A stretch of 64,000 bases of DNA from Chromobacterium piscinae. Its GTDB lineage: Bacteria; Pseudomonadota; Gammaproteobacteria; Burkholderiales; Chromobacteriaceae. The notes beneath the pieces were generated by a model, which saw nothing but the letters and a program-made list of their open reading frames with translations, ran no database searches and had not been told where the DNA came from. The position numbers were made by a program, and so were the translations under genes. The stretch lies in assembly GCF_021129175.1 (NCBI RefSeq), contig NZ_JAJOHV010000003.1, positions 62,001 to 126,000 of the forward strand. Reading direction: 5' to 3'. This document shows, piece by piece, positions 41,581-50,149 of the stretch (within the stretch, counting starts at the first letter, position 1; every line of letters starts with the position of its first letter).

Positions 41581-42657
41581 TTAGCGGATGATGCCGCCGC
41601 CCAGGCAGATGTCGCCGTGGTAGAGCACGGCCGATTGGCCGGGGGTGACCGCCCATTGCTTTTCCGTGAAGGTAAGCGTGGCCTGGCCGTCGACGATGGG
41701 CGACAGCGAACAGGCGGCGTCCGCCATCCGGTAGCGGTTCTTGGCGCTGTATTCGCCAGGCTGCGGCGCGTCCGGCAGCGTCCAACTGAGGTCGGCCATC
41801 GCCAGCGTCGGCTTCAGCAGCAGCGGGTGGTCGTGGCCCTGGACCACAATCAGCCTGTTGGCCGGGATATCCTTGCCGGCGACGAACCACGGCTCGCCGT
41901 TGCCGTCGCGCGAACCGCCTATGGTCAGGCCCTTGCGCTGGCCCAGCGTGTAGTACATCAGGCCGATGTGCTCGCCCACCACCTTGCCGTCCGGCGTCAC
42001 CATCTGGCCGGGCGAGGTGGGCAGGTAGCGCTTCAGGAATTCGCGGAACGGGCGTTCGCCGATGAAGCAGATGCCGGTGGAGTCCTTCTTGGCCGCGGTC
42101 GGCAGGCCGGCCTGTTCGGCCAGCTGGCGGACTTCTGTCTTGCGGATGTCGCCCAGCGGGAAGATGGCCTTGGCCAGTTGATGCTGCTGCAGGCGGTACA
42201 GGAAGTAGCTCTGGTCTTTGGTGTGGTCCACCGCCTTCATCAGGTAGTGGGTGCCGTCCTGTTCCAGCTTGCGGGCGTAGTGGCCGGTGGCGATGCAGTC
42301 GGCGCCCAGCTCCATCGCGTAGTCGAGGAAGGCCTTGAACTTGATTTCGGCGTTGCACAGCACGTCCGGGTTCGGCGTGCGGCCGGCCGAGTATTCCTTC
42401 AGGAAGTACGAGAACACGCGGTCCTTGTATTCCTTGGCGAAGTTGACGATTTCCATGTCGATGCCGACGATGTCGGCCACGCTCATCGCGTCCAGCGCGT
42501 CCTGCTTGATCGAGCAGTATTCGTCGTCGTTGTCGTCTTCCCAGTTCTGCATGAACACGCCGATCACTTCATGGCCTTGCTGCTTCAGCAGCCAGGCGGT
42601 CACCGACGAATCCACGCCGCCGGACATGCCGACGACTATGCGTTTCTTACCCGTCAC
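41581..42657 (-). CDS. mnmA: tRNA-specific 2-thiouridylase MnmA
   Basis: A 358-residue enzyme that thiolates U34 of tRNA Lys, Glu and Gln. The PP-loop ATP motif is [10 protein letters not shown] near the N-terminus. Catalytic Cys101 (VLCNAEIKF) and Cys197 (TGICFIGER) correspond to Cys102 and Cys199 of E. coli. The start is GTG 42657 with AAGGAAGG upstream; it overlaps the stop of the preceding exported-protein gene by 4 nt. A longer reading that runs back into that gene was rejected. Confidence 0.96.
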   Translation of the reverse strand: MTGKKRIVVGMSGGVDSSVTAWLLKQQGHEVIGVFMQNWEDDNDDEYCSIKQDALDAMSVADIVGIDMEIVNFAKEYKDRVFSYFLKEYSAGRTPNPDVLCNAEIKFKAFLDYAMELGADCIATGHYARKLEQDGTHYLMKAVDHTKDQSYFLYRLQQHQLAKAIFPLGDIRKTEVRQLAEQAGLPTAAKKDSTGICFIGERPFREFLKRYLPTSPGQMVTPDGKVVGEHIGLMYYTLGQRKGLTIGGSRDGNGEPWFVAGKDIPANRLIVVQGHDHPLLLKPTLAMADLSWTLPDAPQPGEYSAKNRYRMADAACSLSPIVDGQATLTFTEKQWAVTPGQSAVLYHGDICLGGGIIR

Positions 42658-43247
42658 GGGGCGTTTCCTTCCTTGCTTTTGCTTGCCTGTCTGACAGGCT
42701 CGGATACGGCCGGGGGCTCGTATCCCGTCATCCAAATTGAAAGGGGAACCACCACGGGCGGTTCCCCGAAATCCTTGAACCAGGTGTCCACCGCCCAATC
42801 CTGATTGGCGGCGTTGTCGTGCAGCACGCCGGTGTAGTGCAGATCCAGAATCCACGGCGCCCGCCATTCAGGTGGCGCCGCGCGGTGGAATTTCAACCAT
42901 CCCTGCCGCTGCAGGTAGTTGAGGAAAGTGGTGACGTTGCTGCTGTGGTCCACGCAGTCCATCCGGCCTTGAGCCGGGCCGTCGCGGAAATTGCCGCCTT
43001 TGTCCTGCCAGATCGGCGTGTCGCGCGCGGCGATGCGATACAGCGTCAGAACGGCGTCGGCCACCGCTTCGCGCTCGGACGCGGCGGAGTCGGATCGGCT
43101 CATGCGCGCGGCCAGCCAGTCATGCTCCTCGTCGGAGATGTCGAATTGGGCGTGCCTGGAACATCCGTAATGATAACAGATGTTTAGCCCGTCGGCGCGC
43201 GCGGCGGGAAGGAGCAGGGCAAGCAGCAGCGGTATCAATAGTCGCAT
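42654..43247 (-). CDS. Exported protein of unknown function, possible papain/transglutaminase-like fold
   Basis: A 197-residue protein with a signal peptide ([17 protein letters not shown]). The family was not recognised with certainty. Cys98 (RMDCVDHSS), His143 (GVLHDNA) and Asp154 (WAVDTWF) are spaced like a Cys-His-Asp triad of transglutaminase or NlpC-type enzymes, which is inference only. It lies between nudJ and mnmA on the same strand, 22 nt after nudJ and overlapping mnmA by 4 nt, so it is probably part of the same transcript. Confidence 0.75.
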   Translation of the reverse strand: MRLLIPLLLALLLPAARADGLNICYHYGCSRHAQFDISDEEHDWLAARMSRSDSAASEREAVADAVLTLYRIAARDTPIWQDKGGNFRDGPAQGRMDCVDHSSNVTTFLNYLQRQGWLKFHRAAPPEWRAPWILDLHYTGVLHDNAANQDWAVDTWFKDFGEPPVVVPLSIWMTGYEPPAVSEPVRQASKSKEGNAP

Positions 43248-43269
43248 CGGACATCCTGTGGCGGGCGGG

Positions 43270-43737
43270 TCAGCGCAGGTCGCTTATCAGTTGCAGAGGA
43301 TACGCGATGCCATTGCGATAGTCTGCCAGGCATTGCAGCACCACCGGGCTGCGCAGCCGCGCAGTCTGCGTGGCGATGTCCTCGTAGGCCAGCCAGTGCA
43401 CGGCGACGATGCCCTCGTCCAGCCGCGGCGGGGAGCCGGGCGGGACGGCATCGCCGTGGAAGGCGAAGCGCATATAGGTGATGTCGCCATCCTGAGCGTC
43501 GGCCAGGTAGATGCCGGTGAGGCCGCGCGGCGTGAACAGCCAGCCGCTTTCCTCCCGGGTCTCGCGCGCCACCGCTTGCAGCAGCGTCTCGCCGCGCTCC
43601 AGATGGCCGGCGGGCTGGTTGAGCCGCAGGCCGTCCGGCGTTTCCTCCTCGATCATCAGGAAGCGGCCGTCGCGCTCGATGATGGCGGCGACTGTTGCAT
43701 TTGGCTTCCACTGACGCGCTTTGTTATTGACAATCAT
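43270..43737 (-). CDS. nudJ: Nudix hydrolase NudJ
   Basis: A 155-residue Nudix phosphatase. The Nudix box is complete, starting GHLERGETLLQAV and continuing ARETREESG. NudJ removes phosphate from nucleoside di- and triphosphates and thiamine precursors in E. coli, where it also lies directly before mnmA. Here nudJ, an exported protein and mnmA are in one minus-strand run. A Fur-box-like sequence overlaps its start codon. Confidence 0.9.
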   Translation of the reverse strand: MIVNNKARQWKPNATVAAIIERDGRFLMIEEETPDGLRLNQPAGHLERGETLLQAVARETREESGWLFTPRGLTGIYLADAQDGDITYMRFAFHGDAVPPGSPPRLDEGIVAVHWLAYEDIATQTARLRSPVVLQCLADYRNGIAYPLQLISDLR

Positions 43738-43743
43738 TCTTGT
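43725..43743. promoter_or_regulatory. Candidate Fur box 1 (overlaps nudJ start)
   Basis: TATTGACAATCATTCTT (43725-43741) matches 13 of 17 compared positions of the Fur consensus. It lies between divergent nudJ and bfd. Confidence 0.4.
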
Positions 43744-43753
43744 TTATTTCTAT

Positions 43754-43772
43754 GATGATGATAATTATTCTT
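43754..43772. promoter_or_regulatory. Candidate Fur box 2 (upstream of bfd)
   Basis: GATGATGATAATTATTCTT matches 15 of 19 positions of the consensus GATAATGATAATCATTATC. It ends 26 nt before the bfd start, placing it over the expected promoter. Confidence 0.6.
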
Positions 43773-43797
43773 GATTGTAAGCCAGAGGGGGCTTCCG

Positions 43798-43998
43798 ATG
43801 TATGTCTGCTTGTGCAATGCAGTGACCGACAGCCAGATCCGCCAGGCGGTTCATGGCGGTGCCACGCGCATGTGCGACCTGCGTCGGGAATTGGGCGTCG
43901 CCTCCGATTGCGGCAAGTGCGCCTGCATGGCCAATCAGATACGCAAGGACGCGCAAAGCGAACTGACCGCTTGCTCGGTGGCCCGCACCGCCGCCTGA
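43798..43998 (+). CDS. bfd: Bacterioferritin-associated ferredoxin
   Basis: A 66-residue [2Fe-2S] protein that reduces and releases iron from bacterioferritin. The ligands are Cys4, Cys6, Cys38 and Cys41 (MYVCLCNAVT and SDCGKC). The ATG at 43798 has AGAGGGGG about seven bases upstream; the in-frame ATG at 43771 overlaps the Fur-box region and was rejected. The bacterioferritin gene follows 121 nt downstream. Fur control is expected from the two upstream boxes. Confidence 0.95.
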   Translation: MYVCLCNAVTDSQIRQAVHGGATRMCDLRRELGVASDCGKCACMANQIRKDAQSELTACSVARTAA

Positions 43999-44062
43999 TC
44001 TTCTCCCAAGGGGGCAAGCCGCCCTTCTGCCAGCCCGCGAGCTGGCTGTTCCCATTTATGCC

Positions 44063-44090
44063 TTGAGCTATGCGCCTGCTGTGCCATAAT
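44063..44090 (+). promoter_or_regulatory. Candidate bfr promoter
   Basis: TTGAGC at 44063 and CATAAT at 44085 with a 16-nt spacer form a sigma70-like promoter 30 nt before the bfr start. A small hairpin at 44029-44046 separates it from bfd. Confidence 0.5.
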
Positions 44091-44119
44091 GCCTGGACGA
44101 TTTTTCAGGAGAATATGAC

Positions 44120-44596
44120 ATGCAAGGCGACAAGAAGGTCATCAAGTACCTGAACCAGATTCTCAAGAACGAGCTCACCGCGATCAACCAGTACTTCCTG
44201 CATGCCCGCATGTACAAGAACTGGGGCTTGAAGAAGCTGAACGAGCACGAGTATGAAGAATCCATCGACGAAATGAAGCACGCCGACAAGCTGATCGAGC
44301 GCGTGCTGTTTCTGGAAGGGCTGCCCAATCTGCAGGACCTGGGCAAGCTGCACATCGGCGAGAATCCGAAGGAAATGCTGGAGTGCGACCTGAAGCTGGA
44401 GCTGGAGGCGCTGCCGCTGCTGCGCGAGGCCATCGCCTACTGTGAAACCTCCAAGGACTACGTCAGCCGCGACATGCTGGAAGACATCCTGGAGAGCGAG
44501 GAAGAGCACGTGGACTGGCTGGAGACCCAGCTGGGCCTGATCGAGAAAGTCGGCCTGCAGAACTATCTGCAAAGCCAGATGGAAGACGCTTCCTGA
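44120..44596 (+). CDS. bfr: Bacterioferritin
   Basis: A 158-residue heme-containing iron-storage subunit, assembling into a 24-mer. The ferroxidase ligands of the family are present ([36 protein letters not shown]), and the heme-ligand methionine is conserved in DEMKHAD. AGGAGA lies seven bases before the ATG. With bfd it makes an iron storage and release pair. A strong terminator follows. Confidence 0.97.
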   Translation: MQGDKKVIKYLNQILKNELTAINQYFLHARMYKNWGLKKLNEHEYEESIDEMKHADKLIERVLFLEGLPNLQDLGKLHIGENPKEMLECDLKLELEALPLLREAIAYCETSKDYVSRDMLEDILESEEEHVDWLETQLGLIEKVGLQNYLQSQMEDAS

Positions 44597-44611
44597 TCTG
44601 TGGGATGCAAG

Positions 44612-44644
44612 AAAAAAGGGCTGTCGTTGCGACAGCCCTTTTTT
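44612..44644. terminator. Bidirectional terminator between bfr and the DUF945 gene
   Basis: A perfect 15-bp stem AAAAAAGGGCTGTCG / CGACAGCCCTTTTTT with a TTG loop in the gap between convergent genes. Confidence 0.92.
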
Positions 44645-44653
44645 GCGTCCGGC

Positions 44654-46255
44654 TTATTTCTTCGCCGCAGGCTTGCTTGGTTCCGCGGCGGGAGCGGAGG
44701 CGTCGATGGTTTCCTCGCTTTCCTCCCACGGCAGCGGCACCTTCTGCTGGTGTATGGTCAGGCCCTTGGCGTCGTATTTCAGGTCGGTGGAAATCTGGCC
44801 GTTGTCCTCCACCAGATAGCCGCCCGATTTCCATTGCGTCAGCTGGCTGTCCAGCAGGCTTCTGGCCAGGTCTTCCACTTCCTGCATGTTCGGCTGCTCT
44901 TCGGCGCTCTGATCGACAGTGAACAGGTTGCGGGCCTGGGTCAGCACCAGCTCTTCCAGCGTCTGGCGCGGCAGGCTCAGCTTGGCGTCGGCTTCGATGC
45001 GCTTGGCCAGCTGCGTGATGTCGTTCAAGTCGGCCGGGGTGAAGCCGTTGATGCCCAGGCTGCCCTGCAGCTTGGCCTCGCCGGCCGGCATCTTCAGGTA
45101 GAACTCGTTGATCAGCAGCTTGGGATTGTTTTCCAGCAGCGGGATCGCGTTCTTCTTGATGGTGTCGACGTATTGCTTGCGCAGCACCGCCGGATCCACG
45201 CCTTCGAACGGAATCTCGCTGATCGCCTTGTCCAGCTTCACCAGCGTCGGGCCGTGCAGGTGGTTGGCGGACACGTCCAGCCGCAGCGGGCCGTAGCGGT
45301 TGGCGTTGAAGCTCAGCTCTGCGAAGTTCACCTTGCCGCGGGTGTTGACGAATTCGTCCTGCTCGCTGGTGACGATCTGGTAGCTGAAGTTCTTCAGCAC
45401 CACCGACGACGGCTTGAACTCGCCGGACGGATTGACGAACTCGCCGACGCGGACGCGGGTCATCAGGTAGATCAGCTCGTTCAGCTTGATGCTGTACGGC
45501 ACGCTCTCACGCGAGCTCAGCTGCACATTGCCTATGGTCAGTTCGCTGGTGCCGAGCTTGATGCCGGTGTTGCCCGGACGCATGTCGGACACATAACGCA
45601 CGCCTTCGAACGAGATGCTGCCCTTGCTGGCGGCTTCCAGCAGGAAGCCGGGCGACAGCGCCTCGGTCTTGTATTCCTTGTAGCCGTTGGCGTAATCGAC
45701 CTTGAGGTCGAAGCCTTTCCATTTCATCTTGACGCCGGACAGCGCCTCTTCGTAGTCGAAGGCGGGCACCGCCACTTCCAGCAGGCCGCCGCCGCCGAAG
45801 CCGATGCGGTTGGTGATGGCGATCGGCTCCTTGTCGCCGAAGAAGGTCTTCAGCGTCTTGCGGGTGGCGTCGCTCATCGCGAACTCGGTGCGCACCAGCG
45901 CGCGGCCGGGGCGGAAGTCAAAGCCAGCCAGGCCCGGCAGCGGGCCGTGCTTGACGTTGTTGGTGAACTTGATCGTGGAGTTCAGCAGCGGCTTCATATT
46001 GTCCGGCAGCATGTTCTCGTACGGGCCGGACAGATGGCGGTTGAACACCAGCTCGGTGGTCTCGGTGGACGAGAACCAGCCGCGTTGATAGCTGTGCGAT
46101 TTGACCTTGAACAGCGGCAGGCCGGAGAGCATCCGGTACTGCTCCTGCAAGGTTTCCTCGGCCTTGACGCCGGCCCAGTAGCTGGAGCCCGCGTATAGGA
46201 CGAACAAGCCGCCGATGGCGGCGCCGGCAATGATCAGTCGACGTTTTGGCAACAC
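44654..46255 (-). CDS. DUF945 (YdgA-type) protein
   Basis: A 533-residue protein with one N-terminal membrane segment (LIIAGAAIGGLFVLYAGSSYW), so probably anchored in the inner membrane with a large periplasmic part. The YdgA/DUF945 pattern is present: RGWFSSTETTELVF, and the later LSFNANRYGPLRLDVSANHLHGP. The C-terminus is rich in Ala, Pro and Lys. Function is unknown. The start is GTG at 46255 or TTG at 46252; no clear ribosome site was found, so the exact start is uncertain. Confidence 0.85.
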   Translation of the reverse strand: MLPKRRLIIAGAAIGGLFVLYAGSSYWAGVKAEETLQEQYRMLSGLPLFKVKSHSYQRGWFSSTETTELVFNRHLSGPYENMLPDNMKPLLNSTIKFTNNVKHGPLPGLAGFDFRPGRALVRTEFAMSDATRKTLKTFFGDKEPIAITNRIGFGGGGLLEVAVPAFDYEEALSGVKMKWKGFDLKVDYANGYKEYKTEALSPGFLLEAASKGSISFEGVRYVSDMRPGNTGIKLGTSELTIGNVQLSSRESVPYSIKLNELIYLMTRVRVGEFVNPSGEFKPSSVVLKNFSYQIVTSEQDEFVNTRGKVNFAELSFNANRYGPLRLDVSANHLHGPTLVKLDKAISEIPFEGVDPAVLRKQYVDTIKKNAIPLLENNPKLLINEFYLKMPAGEAKLQGSLGINGFTPADLNDITQLAKRIEADAKLSLPRQTLEELVLTQARNLFTVDQSAEEQPNMQEVEDLARSLLDSQLTQWKSGGYLVEDNGQISTDLKYDAKGLTIHQQKVPLPWEESEETIDASAPAAEPSKPAAKK

Positions 46256-46415
46256 TAGTATTTTTCTGAACTAGGGTGAAATGATGCCCTATGGTACACC
46301 AATGCACCGGCGGATGCGCTCCCAGCGCGCTTGACCGGCAAATTTGGTTCTGCATGGCGGCAGGGCTTGTTATAGAATAGAGCTTTGTCTCTAAGTCGAC
46401 GGACGCATCGAATAC

Positions 46416-47603
46416 ATGAACCTGAACTGGCTCAACGGTCTATTGGATCTGCCATGGTGGGGCAATATCGTCGCCGCCCTGATCCTGACCCACATCACCA
46501 TCGCCGCGGTCACGATTTTCCTGCACCGCCACCAGGCCCACCGCGCGCTGGACCTGCACCCGATTCCCAGCCACTTCTTCCGTTTCTGGTTGTGGCTGAC
46601 CACCGGCATGGTCACCAAGCAGTGGGCGGCCATCCATCGCAAGCACCACGCGCGCTGCGAAACCCAGGAAGACCCGCACAGCCCGCAGGTGCTCGGCATC
46701 AAGAAGGTGCTGTGGGAAGGGGCCGAACTGTACCGCGCCGCCTGCAAGGACCAGTCCATCATGGACAAGTTCGGCCACGGCACACCTGACGACTGGCTGG
46801 AGCGCAATGTCTACAGCAAGCACAACGCCAAAGGCATCGTGCTGATGCTGCTCATCGATCTGGCGCTGTTCGGGCCGATCGGCCTGTCGATCTGGGCCGT
46901 GCAGATGGTGTGGATTCCGTTCTGGGCCGCCGGCGTGATCAACGGCCTGGGCCACTTCTGGGGCTACCGCAACTTCGAGAACGAGGACGCTTCCACCAAT
47001 CTGGTGCCTTGGGGCATCCTGGTGGGCGGCGAGGAGCTGCACAATAATCACCATACCTTCGGCACCTCGGCCAAACTGTCGTACAAGTGGTACGAGTTCG
47101 ACATCGGCTGGATGTACATCCGCATGCTGGAAATCTGCGGCCTGGCCAAGGTGCGCAAGGTGGCGCCGCAACTGGCCCACGATCCGTCGCGCCCGCAGCT
47201 GGATCTGGAACACCTGCAGGCCATCATTGCCAACCGCTACGCGATCGCCTCGCGTTACGCGCGGGAGCTGAAGGCCGAGTGCGGCGCGGAATTGGCCAAG
47301 CTGAGCCTGCCCGAGTTGCCGCAGGTCAACCTGCCGCGCAAGATGAAGGTGTGGCTGAAGCAGGACGCCAAAGACCTGCCCGAGTGCGACCGCGACCAAC
47401 TGGCCCGCATCCTGGAGCAGAGCCACGTGCTGGCGACCATCTACAATATGCGCCAGGAGCTGACCCGTCTGTGGGAGCGTTCCAGCCTGACCCGCGAGCA
47501 ATTGCTGCAGGAGTTGCAGGACTGGTGCGCGCGCGCCGAAGCGTCCGGCATCGCCGCGCTGCAGCGTTTCTCGCAGAATCTGAGGCAGACCGCGCTGGCC
47601 TGA
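46416..47603 (+). CDS. desA: Fatty-acid desaturase (DesA-like, delta-9 type)
   Basis: A 395-residue membrane di-iron desaturase. The three histidine boxes are HRHQAH (37-42), HRKHH (74-78) and HNNHH (209-213), and GLGHFWGYRNFE lies between boxes two and three. Hydrophobic segments surround the boxes. After residue about 265 there is a hydrophilic helical C-terminal domain of about 130 residues with no known catalytic role. It would introduce double bonds into membrane acyl chains, possibly for cold adaptation. It is monocistronic with its own terminator. Confidence 0.9.
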   Translation: MNLNWLNGLLDLPWWGNIVAALILTHITIAAVTIFLHRHQAHRALDLHPIPSHFFRFWLWLTTGMVTKQWAAIHRKHHARCETQEDPHSPQVLGIKKVLWEGAELYRAACKDQSIMDKFGHGTPDDWLERNVYSKHNAKGIVLMLLIDLALFGPIGLSIWAVQMVWIPFWAAGVINGLGHFWGYRNFENEDASTNLVPWGILVGGEELHNNHHTFGTSAKLSYKWYEFDIGWMYIRMLEICGLAKVRKVAPQLAHDPSRPQLDLEHLQAIIANRYAIASRYARELKAECGAELAKLSLPELPQVNLPRKMKVWLKQDAKDLPECDRDQLARILEQSHVLATIYNMRQELTRLWERSSLTREQLLQELQDWCARAEASGIAALQRFSQNLRQTALA

Positions 47604-47627
47604 CGCCTGATTCCCGTTTTCATTGCC

Positions 47628-47657
47628 AACCCCGCATCCGACGATGCGGGGTTTTTT
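47628..47657 (+). terminator. Intrinsic terminator after the desaturase
   Basis: A 10-bp stem AACCCCGCAT / ATGCGGGGTT with a 6-nt loop and T-run, 25 nt after the stop. Confidence 0.9.
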
Positions 47658-47682
47658 ATCGCCCGACATGCCGTTAGAGTTT

Positions 47683-47704
47683 TTTTCTATATTCAAATAG
47701 AAAA
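47683..47704. promoter_or_regulatory. AT-rich inverted repeat before the methyltransferase gene
   Basis: A perfect 8-bp repeat TTTTCTAT / ATAGAAAA with a 6-nt spacer, in an AT-rich stretch about 70 nt before the start codon. It is a candidate regulator-binding site; the regulator is unknown. Confidence 0.4.
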
Positions 47705-47775
47705 TAAAGTTTGATTTCAAAATAGCTGAAAGAAATATAATGATGGCCTGTTGCTATTCGAGCGAGGTCATCGAG

Positions 47776-48612
47776 ATGAGTGCATTGCAATTGACGCAGA
47801 CGCAGTCCGATCTGCCTTACATCCACGGGTTTTCCGCCACCGAGCAGGCGAGGCTGGTGCGCCAGGCGCGCTTTTCCGAGGCGATGGTGTACCGCGACGT
47901 CGATTTTTCCGGCGTGCAAAAGCTGCTGGAGGTCGGTTGCGGCGTGGGCGCGCAGACCGAGATTCTGCTGCGCCGCTTCCCAGAGGTGGACATCACCGGC
48001 CTGGATTTCAGCCAGCGGCAGCTGGCGGTGGCGCGCCAGCGCTTGCAAGGCAGCCCCGAGCACGGCAGGGCGACGCTGCTGCACATGGACGCCGAGGATC
48101 TGGACTTCCCGCCCGCCAGCTTCGACGGCGCCTTCCTGTGCTGGATTCTCGAGCATGTGCATTCGCCGGAGCGCGTGCTGGCTGAAGTGAGGCGGGTGCT
48201 GAAGCCCGGCGCTAGGTTGTACGCGACGGAGGCGATGAACGCCACCTTCTTCCTGGCGCCGTATTCGGCCAATCTGCAAAAGTACTGGATGGCTTTCAAC
48301 GACCACCAGCTGTCGGTGGGCGGCGATCCCTTTGTCGGCGCCAAGCTGGGCAACATCCTGATGCGGCTTGGCTTCCGCCATGTGGAGACCAAGGTGAAAA
48401 CCTGGCATCTGGACAGCCGCGAGCCGCACCGGCGCCAGCAGGTGCTGGATTACTGGACTGAGCTCTTGCTGTCCGCCGCCGACCAGTTGATAGAAGCGGG
48501 CAGGGTGGATGCCGAGCTGGTCGAGTCAATGACAAAGGAATTGAGGTTGCTTAGGAGCGACCCGGAACTGGTATTCTTCTACAGCTTCATGCAGGCCAGT
48601 GCGGTGGTGTGA
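47776..48612 (+). CDS. Class I SAM-dependent methyltransferase at the transsulfuration locus
   Basis: A 278-residue methyltransferase. Motif I is LLEVGCGVGAQTEILLRRF, with DITGLDFSQRQLAVAR and later LCWILEHVHSPERVLAEVRRVLKPG in two parts. The ATG at 47776 has GAGG eight bases upstream; the ORF can be read from 47740, but that leader is cysteine-rich and unlikely. It precedes cystathionine beta-synthase and gamma-lyase genes, an order that recalls the Bacillus yrrT-mtnN-mccA-mccB locus, where YrrT is also a putative methyltransferase. The substrate is unknown. Confidence 0.85.
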   Translation: MSALQLTQTQSDLPYIHGFSATEQARLVRQARFSEAMVYRDVDFSGVQKLLEVGCGVGAQTEILLRRFPEVDITGLDFSQRQLAVARQRLQGSPEHGRATLLHMDAEDLDFPPASFDGAFLCWILEHVHSPERVLAEVRRVLKPGARLYATEAMNATFFLAPYSANLQKYWMAFNDHQLSVGGDPFVGAKLGNILMRLGFRHVETKVKTWHLDSREPHRRQQVLDYWTELLLSAADQLIEAGRVDAELVESMTKELRLLRSDPELVFFYSFMQASAVV

Positions 48613-48719
48613 AGGCTTATTATATTTAGTAGGACTACTTCGATTTTGTAGAAGTTTTTGCAATTTTTATATAACAAAAAATTACTAAAAGTAATTTTAA
48701 AATAGCCAGGAGTATGGAA
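48613..48719. promoter_or_regulatory. AT-rich spacer before cystathionine beta-synthase, with inverted repeat
   Basis: A 107-nt AT-rich spacer. It holds an inverted repeat AAATTAC / GTAATTT (48679-48697, 5-nt spacer) and a second short one, ACTTC / GAAGT (about 48637-48656). The low GC and dyads suggest an internal promoter or operator. Confidence 0.4.
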
Positions 48720-50090
48720 ATGCAGGAAAATAGCGTTCTATCGTTGATCGGCAATACGCCGCTGGTCCGCGTCAGCCATCTGGACACCGGCCCGTGCGAG
48801 TTGTATCTGAAGCTGGAAAGCCACAATCCGGGCGGCTCGATCAAGGACCGCATCGCGCTGACCATGATCGAGGCGGCCGAGCGCGACGGCAAACTGAAGC
48901 CCGGCGGCGCCATCATCGAGGCCACCGCGGGCAACACCGGGCTCGGCCTCGCGCTGGTGGCGGCGCAGAAGGGCTATCCACTGACGCTGGTGGTGCCGGA
49001 CAAAATGAGCCGGGAAAAGATTCTGCACCTGCAGGCGCTGGGCGCCCAAGTGGTGCTGACCCGCTCGGATGTCGGCAAGGGCCACCCGGAGTATTACCAG
49101 GACATGGCGGCGCGCATCGCCAGCGAGACGCCGGGCGCTTACTACATCGACCAGTTCAACAATCCGGCCAATCCGCTGGCGCACGAAACCACCACCGGAC
49201 CAGAGATCTTCCGCCAGATGAACGGCGAAGTGGACGCGGTGGTGGTCGGCGTCGGCTCCAGTGGCACGCTGACCGGCCTGACCCGTTTCTTCCGCGCGCA
49301 ATCGCCTGCCACCGCCTTTGTGCTGGCCGACCCGGTGGGCTCGGTGATGGCCGACTACGTCGAGACCGGCAGTTTCGGCCAGGCGGGCAGCTGGCTGATC
49401 GAGGGCATAGGCGAGGATTTCATCCCGCCGCTGACCGACCTGTCGATGGTGAAGCGCGCCTTCCGCATCAGCGACCAGGAAAGCTTCGACACAGCGCAGC
49501 AACTGCTGAGCAGCGAAGGCATTCTGGCCGGCTCGTCGTCCGGCGCGCTGCTGGCGGCGGCGTTGCGTTACTGCCGCGAGCAGACTGAGCCCAAGCGGGT
49601 GGTGACGCTGGTGTGCGACAGCGGCAACAAGTATCTGTCCAAGATGTACAACCGCGACTGGCTGGTGGACCAGGGCATGCTGCGCCTGCCCGAGGTGGGC
49701 GGGCTGACCGACCTGATCGTCCGCCGCCATCAGGACGGCAGCACCGTGTCGTGCCATCCGGACGAGCCGCTCAACGTCGCCTACCAGCGGATGCGGCTGC
49801 ACGACGTGTCGCAGATGCCGGTGCTGGACGACGACAAGGTGGTTGGCGTGCTGGACGAGTGGGATCTGCTGCTGTCGGTGCATGGCGAGCCGGAGAACTT
49901 CCGCCAGACCGTGGCCACGGCGATGAGCGGCCATGTGCGCACGCTGTCGCCGCAGGCCTCGCTGCAGGATCTGCTGCAGGTGTTCAACGACGGCCACATC
50001 GCGCTGATCGTCGACAAGGGACGCTATCTGGGCCTGATTACCCAGGCCGACCTGCTGTCGTTCTGGCGACGCCAGCCGCGCGCTGCTTAA
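48720..50090 (+). CDS. cbs: Cystathionine beta-synthase with C-terminal CBS domains
   Basis: A 456-residue PLP enzyme that joins serine and homocysteine to cystathionine. The PLP lysine is Lys42 in NPGGSIKDRIAL; EATAGNTGLGLALVA and the glycine-rich GVGSSGTLTG are cofactor-binding loops. Two CBS domains occupy about residues 335-456 and may bind a nucleotide or SAM. The start at 48720 has AGGAG seven bases upstream; the ATG at 48714 touches that site. Cysteine synthase is the main alternative, but the CBS domains and the neighbouring gamma-lyase argue against it. Confidence 0.9.
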   Translation: MQENSVLSLIGNTPLVRVSHLDTGPCELYLKLESHNPGGSIKDRIALTMIEAAERDGKLKPGGAIIEATAGNTGLGLALVAAQKGYPLTLVVPDKMSREKILHLQALGAQVVLTRSDVGKGHPEYYQDMAARIASETPGAYYIDQFNNPANPLAHETTTGPEIFRQMNGEVDAVVVGVGSSGTLTGLTRFFRAQSPATAFVLADPVGSVMADYVETGSFGQAGSWLIEGIGEDFIPPLTDLSMVKRAFRISDQESFDTAQQLLSSEGILAGSSSGALLAAALRYCREQTEPKRVVTLVCDSGNKYLSKMYNRDWLVDQGMLRLPEVGGLTDLIVRRHQDGSTVSCHPDEPLNVAYQRMRLHDVSQMPVLDDDKVVGVLDEWDLLLSVHGEPENFRQTVATAMSGHVRTLSPQASLQDLLQVFNDGHIALIVDKGRYLGLITQADLLSFWRRQPRAA

Positions 50091-50100
50091 ACCGATTTTC

Positions 50101-50125
50101 CGCCCCGGCGCCATGCGCCGGGGCG
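50101..50125 (+). other. Strong hairpin between the two transsulfuration genes
   Basis: A perfect 11-bp stem CGCCCCGGCGC / GCGCCGGGGCG with a 3-nt loop, without a T-run. It starts 10 nt after the cbs stop. It could stabilise the upstream mRNA or reduce read-through. Confidence 0.6.
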
Positions 50126-50149
50126 CATGATTTTGAGAAAGGATAAAAC

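Noticed and set aside
43740-44066. 108-codon frame over bfd
   Set aside because: It overlaps bfd in another frame, and bfd has complete [2Fe-2S] ligands and a good ribosome site.
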